64,000 nt of DNA from Bacillota bacterium (GTDB lineage: Bacteria; Bacillota; Clostridia; Acetivibrionales; DSM-1351). Location: the NCBI GenBank assembly GCA_023409265.1, contig JAEYHZ010000011.1, forward strand, positions 1 through 64,000. Reading direction: 5' to 3'. Each line of letters starts with the position of its first letter. The first letter of the stretch is position 1. Shown here piece by piece: positions 26,233-35,480 of this stretch. Made by a program: the position numbers and the translations under genes. The notes under the pieces are model-generated. The model was not told the DNA's origin, searched no databases, and saw nothing but the letters and a program-made list of their open reading frames with translations.

Positions 26233-27635
26233 ATGAATTGATTGAGCTAGAGTTGCAGAGGTACTCCTTTAGAAAACTGATAATCCTTTTGTCGGCCTTG
26301 TTTTGTCTGGTTCTGTTACTAAACAGTATAGCCGCAGATTTCGGTTATCACTATCAAAAGGATTATGGGAGCAGAGTTGAGATTAATATAAAAGACAGTG
26401 AAGCTGCAGATGGCAGAACAATAAAATTAAAAAACATACAAGCGATTATAAACTATCCGCTTGAAAATGTTTCTTATATGAATGAGGCAGAAACATATTT
26501 GAAAGCCGGAAATTCGGGGTATGCTGTTAAGGCAGTGCTATGCGGAGAGAACCTTGCTGATTTTTTGGACATAAATATACTGAAGGGTACCTTTTTAAGC
26601 AAAAGTCAACACGAATACGGCAAAAATGTGGCTGTAATAAGCGATACCCTAGCACAGAAGTTATTTATGACACATAATGTGTTAGAAAATGAAGTAGCTA
26701 TCTCAGGTGTAACATATAAAATAACTGGTATTTATAAAAGTGAAAATTCACCTTTTTCTATTCTTTCCTCCGATGGTGCCGAAAGAGTTTATATTCCTTT
26801 TGAGAGTATTTCAGGCTATAAAAGTCAAACCATAAGCACAGTTTATATAAAAGACAAGAGGCTTCAGGAAGAAACCTTCAGAACAAATAAGGTAGAAGAC
26901 CTGCTTAAAAAGATGGGTGTGGAAAGCAGCTATTACAAAATAAAAGATTTTTACAATAGCTCGATTTATGTTTCCCAGCCTCTTTCAGCTTTTATATTCT
27001 TTATTGGAATACTTATATTGCTTATTTTGCTGAAATATTTCATCAGATATATTAAAGCGGGTATGGCATTTTTCAGAAACCGGATGGAAGGCAGATATTT
27101 TATTGAAGTTATGACCGGGTCAAAACTTAGGCTTATTCTATTTTTTTCAGGAGCTGTACTGCTGTCGGTCAGTATGGTGGGAGTATATTATGCAATTAGA
27201 TTCAAAGGGTCTGTACCTTATCAATACATACCTCCGGAAAATATTTTTGATTTTGGGTTTTATGGAAATTTAATTGTGGCGGCTGTTAACAATGCAAATG
27301 GATATACCGGTTACATACCAACGCAATATGAATTGCTGTTTAGAAATAATTTGGTAATTGTTGTTTTCATGATAATATGTCTTGTTATCAATTTTATATT
27401 GGTAAAATCTGAAATTAAGCTGTATCAAATGGTGACAGATTCTATAACCAAAAGCCTGGCGGTTCTGGCGTTATCAATGGCTGTCGGTGCTGCTGCAGGA
27501 GCTGTGCTATGCTGGTTATGTGGGATTCAAATTTCTTTTCCTGTCCGATATACAGCTATTTTATGTATTTATTTCAGTTTAAAGCTGCTAGGCTTGAATA
27601 AAATATTTGATCTCCGTTTTAGCGAGAGACAATAA
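26229..27635 (+). CDS. MacB/FtsX-like ABC permease without linked ATPase
   Basis: The 468-residue protein has a first helix at about 17-36, an extracellular MacB core-like domain (about 40-245) and further helices near 250-270, 300-320, 375-395 and 405-440. This is the FtsX/MacB_PCD architecture. It starts with GTG at 26229, overlapping the HlyD-type stop. No LolD/MacB-type ATPase gene is next to it, so the ATPase must be elsewhere or the protein works without one. With the adaptor it could export or sense the mature peptide. Confidence 0.75.
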   Translation: MNELIELELQRYSFRKLIILLSALFCLVLLLNSIAADFGYHYQKDYGSRVEINIKDSEAADGRTIKLKNIQAIINYPLENVSYMNEAETYLKAGNSGYAVKAVLCGENLADFLDINILKGTFLSKSQHEYGKNVAVISDTLAQKLFMTHNVLENEVAISGVTYKITGIYKSENSPFSILSSDGAERVYIPFESISGYKSQTISTVYIKDKRLQEETFRTNKVEDLLKKMGVESSYYKIKDFYNSSIYVSQPLSAFIFFIGILILLILLKYFIRYIKAGMAFFRNRMEGRYFIEVMTGSKLRLILFFSGAVLLSVSMVGVYYAIRFKGSVPYQYIPPENIFDFGFYGNLIVAAVNNANGYTGYIPTQYELLFRNNLVIVVFMIICLVINFILVKSEIKLYQMVTDSITKSLAVLALSMAVGAAAGAVLCWLCGIQISFPVRYTAILCIYFSLKLLGLNKIFDLRFSERQ

Positions 27636-27709
27636 TGAGATTTCTTTCACAAATCAATTATGGATTACATAATATAACATGAAAACCATAAATGAGGTGA
27701 AAAAGAAAC

Positions 27710-28876
27710 ATGCCAACTGATAGATTTCTGCTGATTAAGACATACAGTTATATGCTGTGGGCTGATATAGATCACGTGCTGGGACAGCTGCTGATAGCTG
27801 AAATAACAGACAGAATTCCCGTTGTTTATTGGCCCACCCACCATCTTAATAATGGGTTTGTACAAACAAACGGGTTTGAATTGTATTTTGAGCCAATAAA
27901 CAGCTATACCATATTTAACCTTGCAAATCCCGAATATTCTTATTATCCACCAATATGGGATTCCGACAATCTATTGATAGATGATCAGACAAAGGATACC
28001 TGGGCATTCCGCAATGTAGGAGATATTCTTGGAAGCAAGGCAAACGTTGTCGTTGGAGATGTTTACTACAATGTCTACGAGCTTATTCCCTTTTTAAAGA
28101 AAAATCACACTGCTTACGGTATGAATGTGGATCAGGTATATCACTATTTGTACAATAAATATATAAGAGTAAAAGCAGATATTGACAAGGAAATACAGGG
28201 ATATTACAATTCCTGGCTCAAGGACGGACATCCGGCACTTGCCGTACATGTTCGAAGGAGTAATGAAAATTTGGTTTTTGATACCAGAGATGCAGACCAA
28301 TTTGACAACCAATACTGGAACAAGTTCTACAGAAACACAAAGAATGAGCAATATAAGCTTAAGGATAGAACCATCAAATATCTCAATAAAGGTAAATACA
28401 AAGAACCTAATAAGGTTTACCATAAAGAGATTCGAAAATATATTGATAAGTACAATATTAAAAAAATATTTTTGCTTACAGATTGTCAGGAGACTATAAA
28501 AGAATATAAGAGTTTATATGGCTCTCACCTGATTTATACGGATTGTAAGCGCCTGACCGCTGATGAAGAGCCTTCCAATATGGAGAATGCCATGATAAAA
28601 AGAAGAAGAGGTATTGAAGCAATCAAGGATGCATATCTTGCTGCAAAATGCGACTTCTTTATAGGTAATGATTTTTCAAACCTGTCTCATGCTGTATCCC
28701 GTTTAAAGGATTGGCCGGCTAAAAACATTAAGATGCTTTATTGGGTGTATAAGAAAAGGAAATACCCTGTTAACGTTAAATTGATTGTTAAAAGAGATAA
28801 TGTGTTGGTACGCTTCTTTAAAAAGCTGTTTGGCCTGAAAGGATCTCAGGTTGGAGGTGTTTTAGGTGACAGATGA
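27710..28876 (+). CDS. Fucosyltransferase-like protein, paralogue 2 (altered motif)
   Basis: The 388-residue protein shares the FLLIKTYSYMLWADIDHVLGQ opening, ITDRIPVVYW and the C-terminal DFFIGNDFSNLSHAV segment with its three paralogues. At the HxRGxD position it reads HVRRSN, so both the Gly and the acidic residue are changed, and it has an insert of about 50 residues right after. A basic C-terminal tail of about 35 residues follows. ATG 27710 follows GAGGTG. It may be inactive, use another donor, or act as a partner subunit. It overlaps the next gene by 11 bp. Confidence 0.6.
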   Translation: MPTDRFLLIKTYSYMLWADIDHVLGQLLIAEITDRIPVVYWPTHHLNNGFVQTNGFELYFEPINSYTIFNLANPEYSYYPPIWDSDNLLIDDQTKDTWAFRNVGDILGSKANVVVGDVYYNVYELIPFLKKNHTAYGMNVDQVYHYLYNKYIRVKADIDKEIQGYYNSWLKDGHPALAVHVRRSNENLVFDTRDADQFDNQYWNKFYRNTKNEQYKLKDRTIKYLNKGKYKEPNKVYHKEIRKYIDKYNIKKIFLLTDCQETIKEYKSLYGSHLIYTDCKRLTADEEPSNMENAMIKRRRGIEAIKDAYLAAKCDFFIGNDFSNLSHAVSRLKDWPAKNIKMLYWVYKKRKYPVNVKLIVKRDNVLVRFFKKLFGLKGSQVGGVLGDR

Positions 28877-29927
28877 CAGATTTTTGTTGATAAAATCATG
28901 GGGCTGCGGGTTTTGGTCCGATGTAGACCATGTTATGGGGCAGCTCCTGGCGGCTGAGATTACAAACCGTATACCTGTGGTTTACTGGGGTACTAATAGT
29001 CTCTATGGGGAATCCTTTAAAACCAATGCATTTGATCTTTATTTTGAGCGTGTGTCCAATTATACCATTTACGATATAGTTAAACCCGAGTACACTTATT
29101 ATCCGCCTGTATGGACTTTTGACAAGATTATGGTGGAAGATCTTGACAAGGTCGCGTGGGCTTACCGCAACCTTGGTGAGATGATGAACAGCTATGCAAA
29201 TGTGGTGGTAAGTGATGTCCATTACTTTGTACGGCCGCTGATAAATTATATACCAAAAGACCATTGGGCATACGGTATGACAGCACACCAGATATACCGC
29301 TTCCTTTTTGATAAATATCTGAAGTTGAAACCGGATATAGAACAGGAAATTCAGGAGTTTTACCAAAAAGAGATGAAAGACCACTGGCCGATTCTGGGAG
29401 TTCATATCAGAGGAGGAGACAAGGTTCGGGAGGTTGAGAATTTATCTCGTCTTAATAAGCAATATCATAAAAGAATAAAAGAATTCATAAACAGGTACAA
29501 AATAGAAAAGATTCTGCTGTTGACCGATTGTGAGGAAATACTGGATGAGTTCCTGAGTCTCTACGGGTCAAAGGTGATCTATACAGAATGCAGAAGAGGC
29601 CTCATTAATGCTACCGGTGATGCGCCGCATTTACAGGATTACAGTGTTAAAAGACGTAAGGGTATAGAAATCATCAAAGATACCTACCTGGCAGCCAAGT
29701 GTGATTTCTTTATAGGAAACGGTTACTCAAATGTATCTTATACAGTTAAACGATTAAAAGACTGGCCCGAAAAGAATATAATCCTTTTCTACAGGGATCT
29801 TAAAGCCGAAGTAAAACTGGCAAAAAAGAGGGTCCGGGCTGAAGGTCTGAAGAGGATGAAGGAAGGCGAGAGCCATAGAATGGAATATCCGGAGTTTTAC
29901 GGAGGTGTTAATACGTATGTCGACTAA
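28866..29927 (+). CDS. Fucosyltransferase-like protein, paralogue 3 (intact motif)
   Basis: The 353-residue protein opens DDRFLLIKSWGCGFWSDVDH, has ITNRIPVVYWG, an exact HIRGGD motif near residue 180, and DFFIGNGYSNVSYTV at the C-terminal side. It then has a basic tail of about 45 residues. It starts with GTG at 28866, eight bases after GGAGG. The stop overlaps the start of paralogue 4 by 11 bp, the same overlap as on its 5' side, which fits tandem duplication. A GDP-fucose-using transferase is the best guess, supported by gmd and fcl at 33.4-35.5 kb. Confidence 0.65.
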   Translation: MTDDRFLLIKSWGCGFWSDVDHVMGQLLAAEITNRIPVVYWGTNSLYGESFKTNAFDLYFERVSNYTIYDIVKPEYTYYPPVWTFDKIMVEDLDKVAWAYRNLGEMMNSYANVVVSDVHYFVRPLINYIPKDHWAYGMTAHQIYRFLFDKYLKLKPDIEQEIQEFYQKEMKDHWPILGVHIRGGDKVREVENLSRLNKQYHKRIKEFINRYKIEKILLLTDCEEILDEFLSLYGSKVIYTECRRGLINATGDAPHLQDYSVKRRKGIEIIKDTYLAAKCDFFIGNGYSNVSYTVKRLKDWPEKNIILFYRDLKAEVKLAKKRVRAEGLKRMKEGESHRMEYPEFYGGVNTYVD

Positions 29928-30876
29928 TAGATTTCTTCTGATAAAAGCTTTAGGCAGCAGCCTTTGGGGCGAGGTGGATCATGTAATGTCCCAGATCCTT
30001 TTCGCAGAACTCACAAACAGGGTACCCGTGGTATACTGGGGAATGGAAAGTCTGTATAGTGAATCACTAAGTACCAATGCATATGAATTATTTTTTGAGC
30101 CTGTATCGGAGTTTACTTATCATGATGTGGTTCACAGTGAATATACTTACTATCCCACCGTGTGGAAGTTTGAAAATGTTCTGGCTGAAGATACCGATAG
30201 GTTAAGAATGGAAAACCGGGATCTTAAAAGCCTGCTGAGGAGTGAGGCCAATGTTGTAGTAAGCGATGTATATTATCCTCTGAGGGCTTTGCTGCCATGG
30301 ATAAGAAAAGATCATTGGGCGTCTGGCATGACACCTCATCAAATATACCGCAGATTGTTTGATACTTATCTGAAGCTTAAGCCTGCAATTTCAAAGGAAA
30401 TAAAAAAGTTTATCAATACAAACTCAAATTTCAGGGACGAGAAGCCCATAATAGCTGTACATGTAAGGGGAGATTCCATAGTTAATGAAGTGGCTCAGCT
30501 ATATGATCTGAATGAATTCTATAAACCCAATATATGGCAATTTATAGTAAAATACAATGCAAGACATTTGTTTGTTATAACAGATTCAAATAAAATTTTT
30601 ACACAATATAAAAAGCTTTATGGAAAGAACGATATGCTTATTTATACAGACAGCAAGAAGGTTCCCCTGAAAGAAAGAATTGCAACCTGCCTGCTGGACT
30701 ATCCAAATAAACGCCATAAGGGAGTTGAGCTTGTTAAAGACACTATAGAAATAATAAAAGATACCTATCTTGCAGCCCAGTGTGATTTTTTCATAGGAAA
30801 TGGCTACTCAAACCTCTCAAATACAGTAATGAGGCTCAGGGATTGGCCTGATACCAATATAAAACTCTTATATTGA
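29917..30876 (+). CDS. Fucosyltransferase-like protein, paralogue 4 (shifted motif)
   Basis: The protein of about 319 residues begins MSTNRFLLIKALGSSLWGE when started at ATG 29917, in line with its paralogues; GTG 29905 is in frame but inside the GGAGGTG site. The HxRGxD position reads HVRGDS, with the acid one residue early. The C-terminal motif DFFIGNGYSNLSNTV is intact. It is the last gene of the tandem set and is followed by a terminator at 30926. Confidence 0.63.
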   Translation: MSTNRFLLIKALGSSLWGEVDHVMSQILFAELTNRVPVVYWGMESLYSESLSTNAYELFFEPVSEFTYHDVVHSEYTYYPTVWKFENVLAEDTDRLRMENRDLKSLLRSEANVVVSDVYYPLRALLPWIRKDHWASGMTPHQIYRRLFDTYLKLKPAISKEIKKFINTNSNFRDEKPIIAVHVRGDSIVNEVAQLYDLNEFYKPNIWQFIVKYNARHLFVITDSNKIFTQYKKLYGKNDMLIYTDSKKVPLKERIATCLLDYPNKRHKGVELVKDTIEIIKDTYLAAQCDFFIGNGYSNLSNTVMRLRDWPDTNIKLLY

Positions 30877-30925
30877 AATAATGGTGGGTTTACCACTTTT
30901 GTTTGCTTGTGTACTTTTTAAACAC

Positions 30926-30962
30926 AAAAAATAAACCGCAAAATTTGGCGGTTTATTTTTTA
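30926..30962. terminator. Bidirectional terminator
   Basis: ATAAACCGC (30931-30939) pairs with GCGGTTTAT (30948-30956); A-runs precede and T-runs follow, so it serves both the plus-strand paralogue 4 and the minus-strand gene at 31003. Confidence 0.85.
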
Positions 30963-31002
30963 GGATAAAACTATTTTAAGGATTCAAGTAATGAGATAGG
31001 AA

Positions 31003-31659
31003 TTATTTTTTAATTTTTATGCTCTTAAGTAATTTCTTGTCAGCTTCGATTTTTGCTTTAGCGGCATTGAGTTTGCCAACCAGACTGTTATATTTTTCGG
31101 TTGATGTATTGTCAGGTTTTATAGCCTTTAAGCTTTTTTCAATTTCTTTTACTCTATTGGAGAGAGCGGTTAACTTACCGCTTGTACCGTTAACAAAGCC
31201 TTTAAGGCTTGCTCCCTTGTTAACCTTAATAGCACCACTAGTTGTGGAAACGGCAGCACCTGTAGTGGTAATAGCAGAACCGGTAGTAGTATATGCATTT
31301 ATCTGTACAGTCAGCTTATCCACATCAAGTTCAATGCTTGTAATTTTTTTCTCCACAGTATTTAACTTGTTAAGTACTCCGTTTTTATCGTTTTTCCTGG
31401 TGTCTGTTTCTTTATCCTGCTTAACAATCTTTTCCTCGGGAGCTTTGGTTGAGGTGGCCGGTTTGGTTTCCGGTTTAGTTGTGATATCCTTCTGTTCAGT
31501 TTTTACCTCAGGCTTTTGTTCAACTTTTTGCTCTGATTTTACTTCTATCTTCTTATCGCTGTTGCTTTTTTCCAGCTTTGCAGAGACCGCAAACGGTACG
31601 GTTGATAAAACAGCTATGCATGTCATAATTGCAAGGAATTTCTTTAATTTTGGTTTCAT
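31003..31659 (-). CDS. Exported Lys/Glu/Thr-rich protein
   Basis: The 218-residue protein has a clear signal peptide (KKFLAIMTCIAVLSTVPFAVSA, cleavage about residue 27). A charged, low-complexity Lys/Glu/Pro/Thr stretch (about 30-90) follows, then a Thr/Gly/Ala-rich segment (about 120-150) and a helical, coiled-coil-like end (about 150-215). I recognise no enzyme domain and no anchor. It may be a wall-associated spacer protein. It is convergent with the fucosyltransferase-like genes, and the AAATTTCCTCCG-side region carries its ribosome site. Confidence 0.75.
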   Translation of the reverse strand: MKPKLKKFLAIMTCIAVLSTVPFAVSAKLEKSNSDKKIEVKSEQKVEQKPEVKTEQKDITTKPETKPATSTKAPEEKIVKQDKETDTRKNDKNGVLNKLNTVEKKITSIELDVDKLTVQINAYTTTGSAITTTGAAVSTTSGAIKVNKGASLKGFVNGTSGKLTALSNRVKEIEKSLKAIKPDNTSTEKYNSLVGKLNAAKAKIEADKKLLKSIKIKK

Positions 31660-31878
31660 AAATTTCCTCCGATTAATATATTATTTTTCATATATACATA
31701 TATTTCGGCAAAGTGTGAGAAAAAAGTGGGGGGATTTAAGAAAATTTTAAAAAGTCCACATTTTATAAGTACATGAGATAGCCGGAAGATGCTTCAATGT
31801 TTATAGTTCCAAATTTCCATGTCCCTTCGTATTATATAATATCCAGCTTAAAACTATTAATATCAGGGAGGCATATAA

Positions 31879-32799
31879 ATGGACAGCAAGGAATCAAAAT
31901 ATGTCAATTATATTAAAAGCAGATATCCACAAAAGGATATATCCAACATAGAATTCAATTTTACCGACGGAAAACACGCTGACATTTTAATATTAAATCA
32001 AAAAGAAGTTTTTAAATTTTCAAAGTATGATTGGAGTGCTGGGTTTATTGAAAATGAAGTCAAAATTATAAATCTGATAGAGAGAAATTTATCTATCTCA
32101 CTGCCTAAAGCTGAGTCCCTGGAAAAAGGAATTGCAAGATTCAGTTACATAAAGGGTAAACCGCTATACAGAAATATCTTACTTCAGCTGGGAGGCAGGA
32201 TCCAGGACATGATAGCAGAGCAGCTGGGGACATTTCTTAAGCAGCTTCATTTCATATCCCTTAAAGGAGAGGAGCTAAGAAATTTACCTGAATGCCAGAC
32301 CGCCATAACCCGGGATGATTGGCTTGTCAAATGTGAAGAAATTGAACGCAAGGTTTTTCCATTTTGCGACAGTTATTCAAAAGATTATTTCAGACAAATC
32401 CTCAGGCCTTTGCAGGAGGATAAAAACTTTATGGATTATCACCCCTGTCTGATTCATGGAGATTTGATGCCATACCACCTTATATACAATAGCAGCTCAA
32501 ACAGAATCAGCGGAGTCATAGATTTTGGTTCGTCGGGAATTGGTGATCCTGCTTATGATGTTGGAACAGTTCTGGATAATCTGGGAGAAGCGTTTGTCAA
32601 AAGGATGAGCAAGTACTATAGAAACATAGCATACTTTATTGACAGAGCAAGATTTTATGCATATATTGACAATCTTTTATGGGCTAATTCATTAGCAGAT
32701 ATGCTGGCTTCACGGGACTTTACATATTTGAGAATAAGAGCTAAAGAAAGAGATATCATGCCTATAGGAACCAAGTTGTATGAAAACAAGGGCCAATGA
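31879..32799 (+). CDS. APH-family phosphotransferase
   Basis: The 306-residue protein has the aminoglycoside phosphotransferase/choline kinase-type fold. The catalytic loop is LIHGDLMPYHLIYN (Asp in HGD) and the metal-binding motif is VIDFGSSGIGDPAYDVG. ATG 31879 follows GGGAGG. Members phosphorylate aminoglycosides, macrolides, choline, homoserine and other small hydroxyl compounds, so the substrate is open. It stands alone between the exported protein and the DivIVA-like gene. Confidence 0.85.
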   Translation: MDSKESKYVNYIKSRYPQKDISNIEFNFTDGKHADILILNQKEVFKFSKYDWSAGFIENEVKIINLIERNLSISLPKAESLEKGIARFSYIKGKPLYRNILLQLGGRIQDMIAEQLGTFLKQLHFISLKGEELRNLPECQTAITRDDWLVKCEEIERKVFPFCDSYSKDYFRQILRPLQEDKNFMDYHPCLIHGDLMPYHLIYNSSSNRISGVIDFGSSGIGDPAYDVGTVLDNLGEAFVKRMSKYYRNIAYFIDRARFYAYIDNLLWANSLADMLASRDFTYLRIRAKERDIMPIGTKLYENKGQ

Positions 32800-32876
32800 G
32801 TTTTATAGCTATTGTGCATTTTGTTCAGTAAACAGGAATATATATTAATATGAAAGAAGGATTAGGAGTGGGTCAT

Positions 32877-33329
32877 ATGAATTATACCCCTGACGAATTA
32901 AGAAGTATCTGCCTCAAAAGAAGCATCTTGGATGGTTATAACAGAAAACAGGTCGATAATTTACTTTCTTTAATTAATGAAGATTACTCCAGACTTGTAA
33001 AAGAGAATGATGAATTGAAGAACAAAATTAACAGTATGAATGAAGCACTTCAACACTATAAAATGCTTGAAGAATCACTCCAACATTCCATTTTGGTTGC
33101 ACAACATACCAGTGAACAAATCAAGGTAAATGCATGTGAAAAAGCACGGCTCATAACCAGCGAAGCTGAGGCGAATGCTTCCAGGCTTATGGAGACAGCC
33201 AACCAGGAAATAGTCAAGGCAAAAGGCAAACTTGAGGAAATCAAGGCTGAAATATTTACTTTCAAAACCAAGACAGAAGCACTTTTACAGGGTCAACTGG
33301 ATGTTTTGAAGCAGATAAGCTTTGAATAA
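32877..33329 (+). CDS. DivIVA-like coiled-coil protein
   Basis: The protein of about 150 residues has a DivIVA-type N-terminal module (TPDELRSICLKRSILDGYNR, then KQVDNLLSLINEDYSRL) with the Gly-Tyr turn and VDxLL heptads. Continuous coiled coil follows to about residue 140. ATG 32877 has AGGAG upstream; ATG 32850 is also in frame but has no site. DivIVA relatives mark curved membranes at poles and septa; this short version lacks a long C-terminal domain, as in GpsB/SepIVA-like proteins. Confidence 0.75.
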   Translation: MNYTPDELRSICLKRSILDGYNRKQVDNLLSLINEDYSRLVKENDELKNKINSMNEALQHYKMLEESLQHSILVAQHTSEQIKVNACEKARLITSEAEANASRLMETANQEIVKAKGKLEEIKAEIFTFKTKTEALLQGQLDVLKQISFE

Positions 33330-33392
33330 AAAGGTAAATTACACCCGGTTTTAAAAGAAAATTTCAGAAGCAAAAGGTTCAGGAAGTAAAAG

Positions 33393-33423
33393 CAGGGGCA
33401 GTATTGGAAAGATACTGCCCCTG
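33393..33423 (-). terminator. Terminator of the gmd-fcl operon
   Basis: CAGGGGCAGTAT (33393-33404) pairs exactly with ATACTGCCCCTG (33412-33423). On the minus strand it is followed by CTTTTACTT, just past the fcl stop, and it may also end the plus-strand DivIVA-like transcript. Confidence 0.65.
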
Positions 33424-33449
33424 GTACTTCGTCAACCCTAAGAGGTATA

Positions 33450-34385
33450 TCAACACTCAACTATATGATTCAAATAATACTCGTATTCTCTGCGGATGCC
33501 TTCCTCCATAAGAACAACGGGCTTCCAGCCGGTTTGCAGTATCCTGCTGTTATCCAGAACTCTCCTTGGTGTACCGTCCGGCTTGCTGGTATCAAAAACA
33601 AGTTCACCCTCGTAACCAACAACTCTCTTGATTGTTTCGGCCAGTTCCCGGATGCTTATTTCCTGTCCCGAGCCAATGTTAATAATTTCATTACCCTCAT
33701 ATGTCTGCATCATTGTCAGGCAAGCTTCAGCCATATCATCAACATATAGAAATTCCCTTAAGGGAGTTCCGGTTCCCCATAATTCCACGTAAGGATTATT
33801 CTGGTATTTAGCTTTGTGAAGCTTTATAAGCATGGAAGGGATTACATGGGAGTTATAAAGGTCGAATCTGTCATTTACTCCGTATAAGCTTGCAGGCATA
33901 GCGCTGATGTATTTGGTACCGTACTCTCTGTTATAGGACTGGCACATCTTTATTCCTGATATTTTAGCAAGAGAATAGGGTTCATTGGTTGGCTCCAATG
34001 GACCTGTAAGAAGATACTCCTCTCTGATGGGCTGTGGACATGTTTTGGGATAGATACAAGAGCTGCCCAGGAGTAAGAGTTTCTCTACATTATTTTTATA
34101 GGAACTTCTAAGAACATTACATTCAATTAGCATGTTCTCCATAATAAAATCTGCCGGATAGGTATTGTTGGCGTATATACCGCCTACTTTTGCTGCTGCT
34201 AAAAATACAAACTCCGGTTTCTCTTTTTCAAAAAAATTTTCAGTGGCGGCCTGATCGGTTAAATCCAGTTCACTGTGCGGCTTAGAGATAATATTGTGAT
34301 ACCCGTTGCGTCTAAGACACCTGACAATGGCTGATCCAACCATACCTGTGTGCCCTGCAACATAAATCTTACTTTGCGTATTCAT
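33450..34385 (-). CDS. fcl: GDP-L-fucose synthase
   Basis: A bifunctional epimerase-reductase that turns GDP-4-keto-6-deoxymannose into GDP-L-fucose with NADPH. It shows the dinucleotide site YVAGHTGMVGSAI, the SSCIYP segment, and the catalytic Tyr-Lys in YSLAKISG. The 311-residue length is standard. It follows gmd on the same strand after 69 bp, and together they complete GDP-fucose synthesis from ManC product. ATG 34385 lies behind GGGGGAGAC. Confidence 0.94.
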   Translation of the reverse strand: MNTQSKIYVAGHTGMVGSAIVRCLRRNGYHNIISKPHSELDLTDQAATENFFEKEKPEFVFLAAAKVGGIYANNTYPADFIMENMLIECNVLRSSYKNNVEKLLLLGSSCIYPKTCPQPIREEYLLTGPLEPTNEPYSLAKISGIKMCQSYNREYGTKYISAMPASLYGVNDRFDLYNSHVIPSMLIKLHKAKYQNNPYVELWGTGTPLREFLYVDDMAEACLTMMQTYEGNEIINIGSGQEISIRELAETIKRVVGYEGELVFDTSKPDGTPRRVLDNSRILQTGWKPVVLMEEGIRREYEYYLNHIVEC

Positions 34386-34454
34386 ATTCTGTCTCCCCCA
34401 TAAAATAACTTGTAGGCTTTACTGTTACTCTGATAATTTATTAAGTAATATACT

Positions 34455-35480
34455 TTATTTAGCTATATTCAAATCATTTTCCACCATTAATTTTACAAGC
34501 TCCTCGAAGGATACCCTTTGAGACCAGTTAAGCTTGCTTCTGGCTTTTGATGGATCACCGAGAAGTAGATCTACCTCGGTTGGTCTGAATAGCTTGCTGC
34601 TTACATTAATGAGTTCTTTGCCCGAATCACCGTCGATACCCTTCTCAGCTACTCCCTGCCCCTCCCATCTAAGATTTATTCCTACATGTTTAAAGGCCAG
34701 TTCACAGAACTCCCTTACAGTATGTGTTTCACCGGTTGCGATGACATAATCATCCGGTAAAGGCTGCTGCAGCATTAACCACATTGCTTCCACATAGTCG
34801 CCTGCAAAACCCCAGTCCCGTTTAGCGTCAATATTACCCAGTATGAGCTTATCCTGCTTTCCCTTTAAAATATTTGATATACCAAGGGTTATTTTTCTGG
34901 TTACAAAAGTTTCACCTCTTCTGGGAGATTCATGATTGAAAAGAATTCCATTACATGCAAAAAGCTCATAGGCTTCTCGATAATTTACGGTTATCCAGTA
35001 TGCATAAAGCTTAGCGGCTGCATAGGGGCTTCTTGGATAAAAAGGTGTATTTTCGTTTTGTGGAATCTCCTTTACCTTCCCAAACAATTCACTGGAAGAG
35101 GCCTGATAAAATCTGATATGGGGGTTGACTTCAACAATACAGTCCAGAAGTCTTAAAGTTCCCAGAGCATTGGCATCCGAAGTATACTCCGGCACATCAA
35201 AGGATACCTTGACATGACTTTGTGCCCCCAGATTGTATACTTCATCCGGCTGTACTCTATAAATTAATTTACATAGACTCCCTGAATCGGTCAGGTCACC
35301 GTAGTGTAAATTCAAATTTGGATTTTCATCTGCTCCCTCAAGCAAGTGATCGATTCTTCCTGTGTTAAGTGAACTGCTTCGTCGCACTATTCCGTGGACT
35401 TCATAGCCCTTTTTCAATAAAAACTCCGAAAGATATGAACCATCCTGGCCGGTTATACCTGTTATTAAAGCCTTTTTCAT
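34455..35480 (-). CDS. gmd: GDP-mannose 4,6-dehydratase
   Basis: Converts GDP-mannose to GDP-4-keto-6-deoxymannose. It has ITGITGQDGSYLSEFLL at the N-terminus, QASSSELFGKVKEIPQNE and the catalytic YAAAKLYAYW. The length of 341 residues is normal. It is the first gene of the gmd-fcl pair and diverges from the GH95 fucosidase gene across about 420 bp, which is AT-rich and holds an imperfect hairpin near 35715-35755 but no recognisable gene. Confidence 0.94.
   Translation of the reverse strand: MKKALITGITGQDGSYLSEFLLKKGYEVHGIVRRSSSLNTGRIDHLLEGADENPNLNLHYGDLTDSGSLCKLIYRVQPDEVYNLGAQSHVKVSFDVPEYTSDANALGTLRLLDCIVEVNPHIRFYQASSSELFGKVKEIPQNENTPFYPRSPYAAAKLYAYWITVNYREAYELFACNGILFNHESPRRGETFVTRKITLGISNILKGKQDKLILGNIDAKRDWGFAGDYVEAMWLMLQQPLPDDYVIATGETHTVREFCELAFKHVGINLRWEGQGVAEKGIDGDSGKELINVSSKLFRPTEVDLLLGDPSKARSKLNWSQRVSFEELVKLMVENDLNIAK

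Noticed and set aside
31019..31750. A 243-codon hydrophobic frame opposite the exported protein
   Set aside because: It is the antisense of a Lys/Thr/Ala-rich gene, which naturally gives a Leu/Phe/Ser/Val-rich frame. The minus-strand gene has a signal peptide and a good ribosome site.
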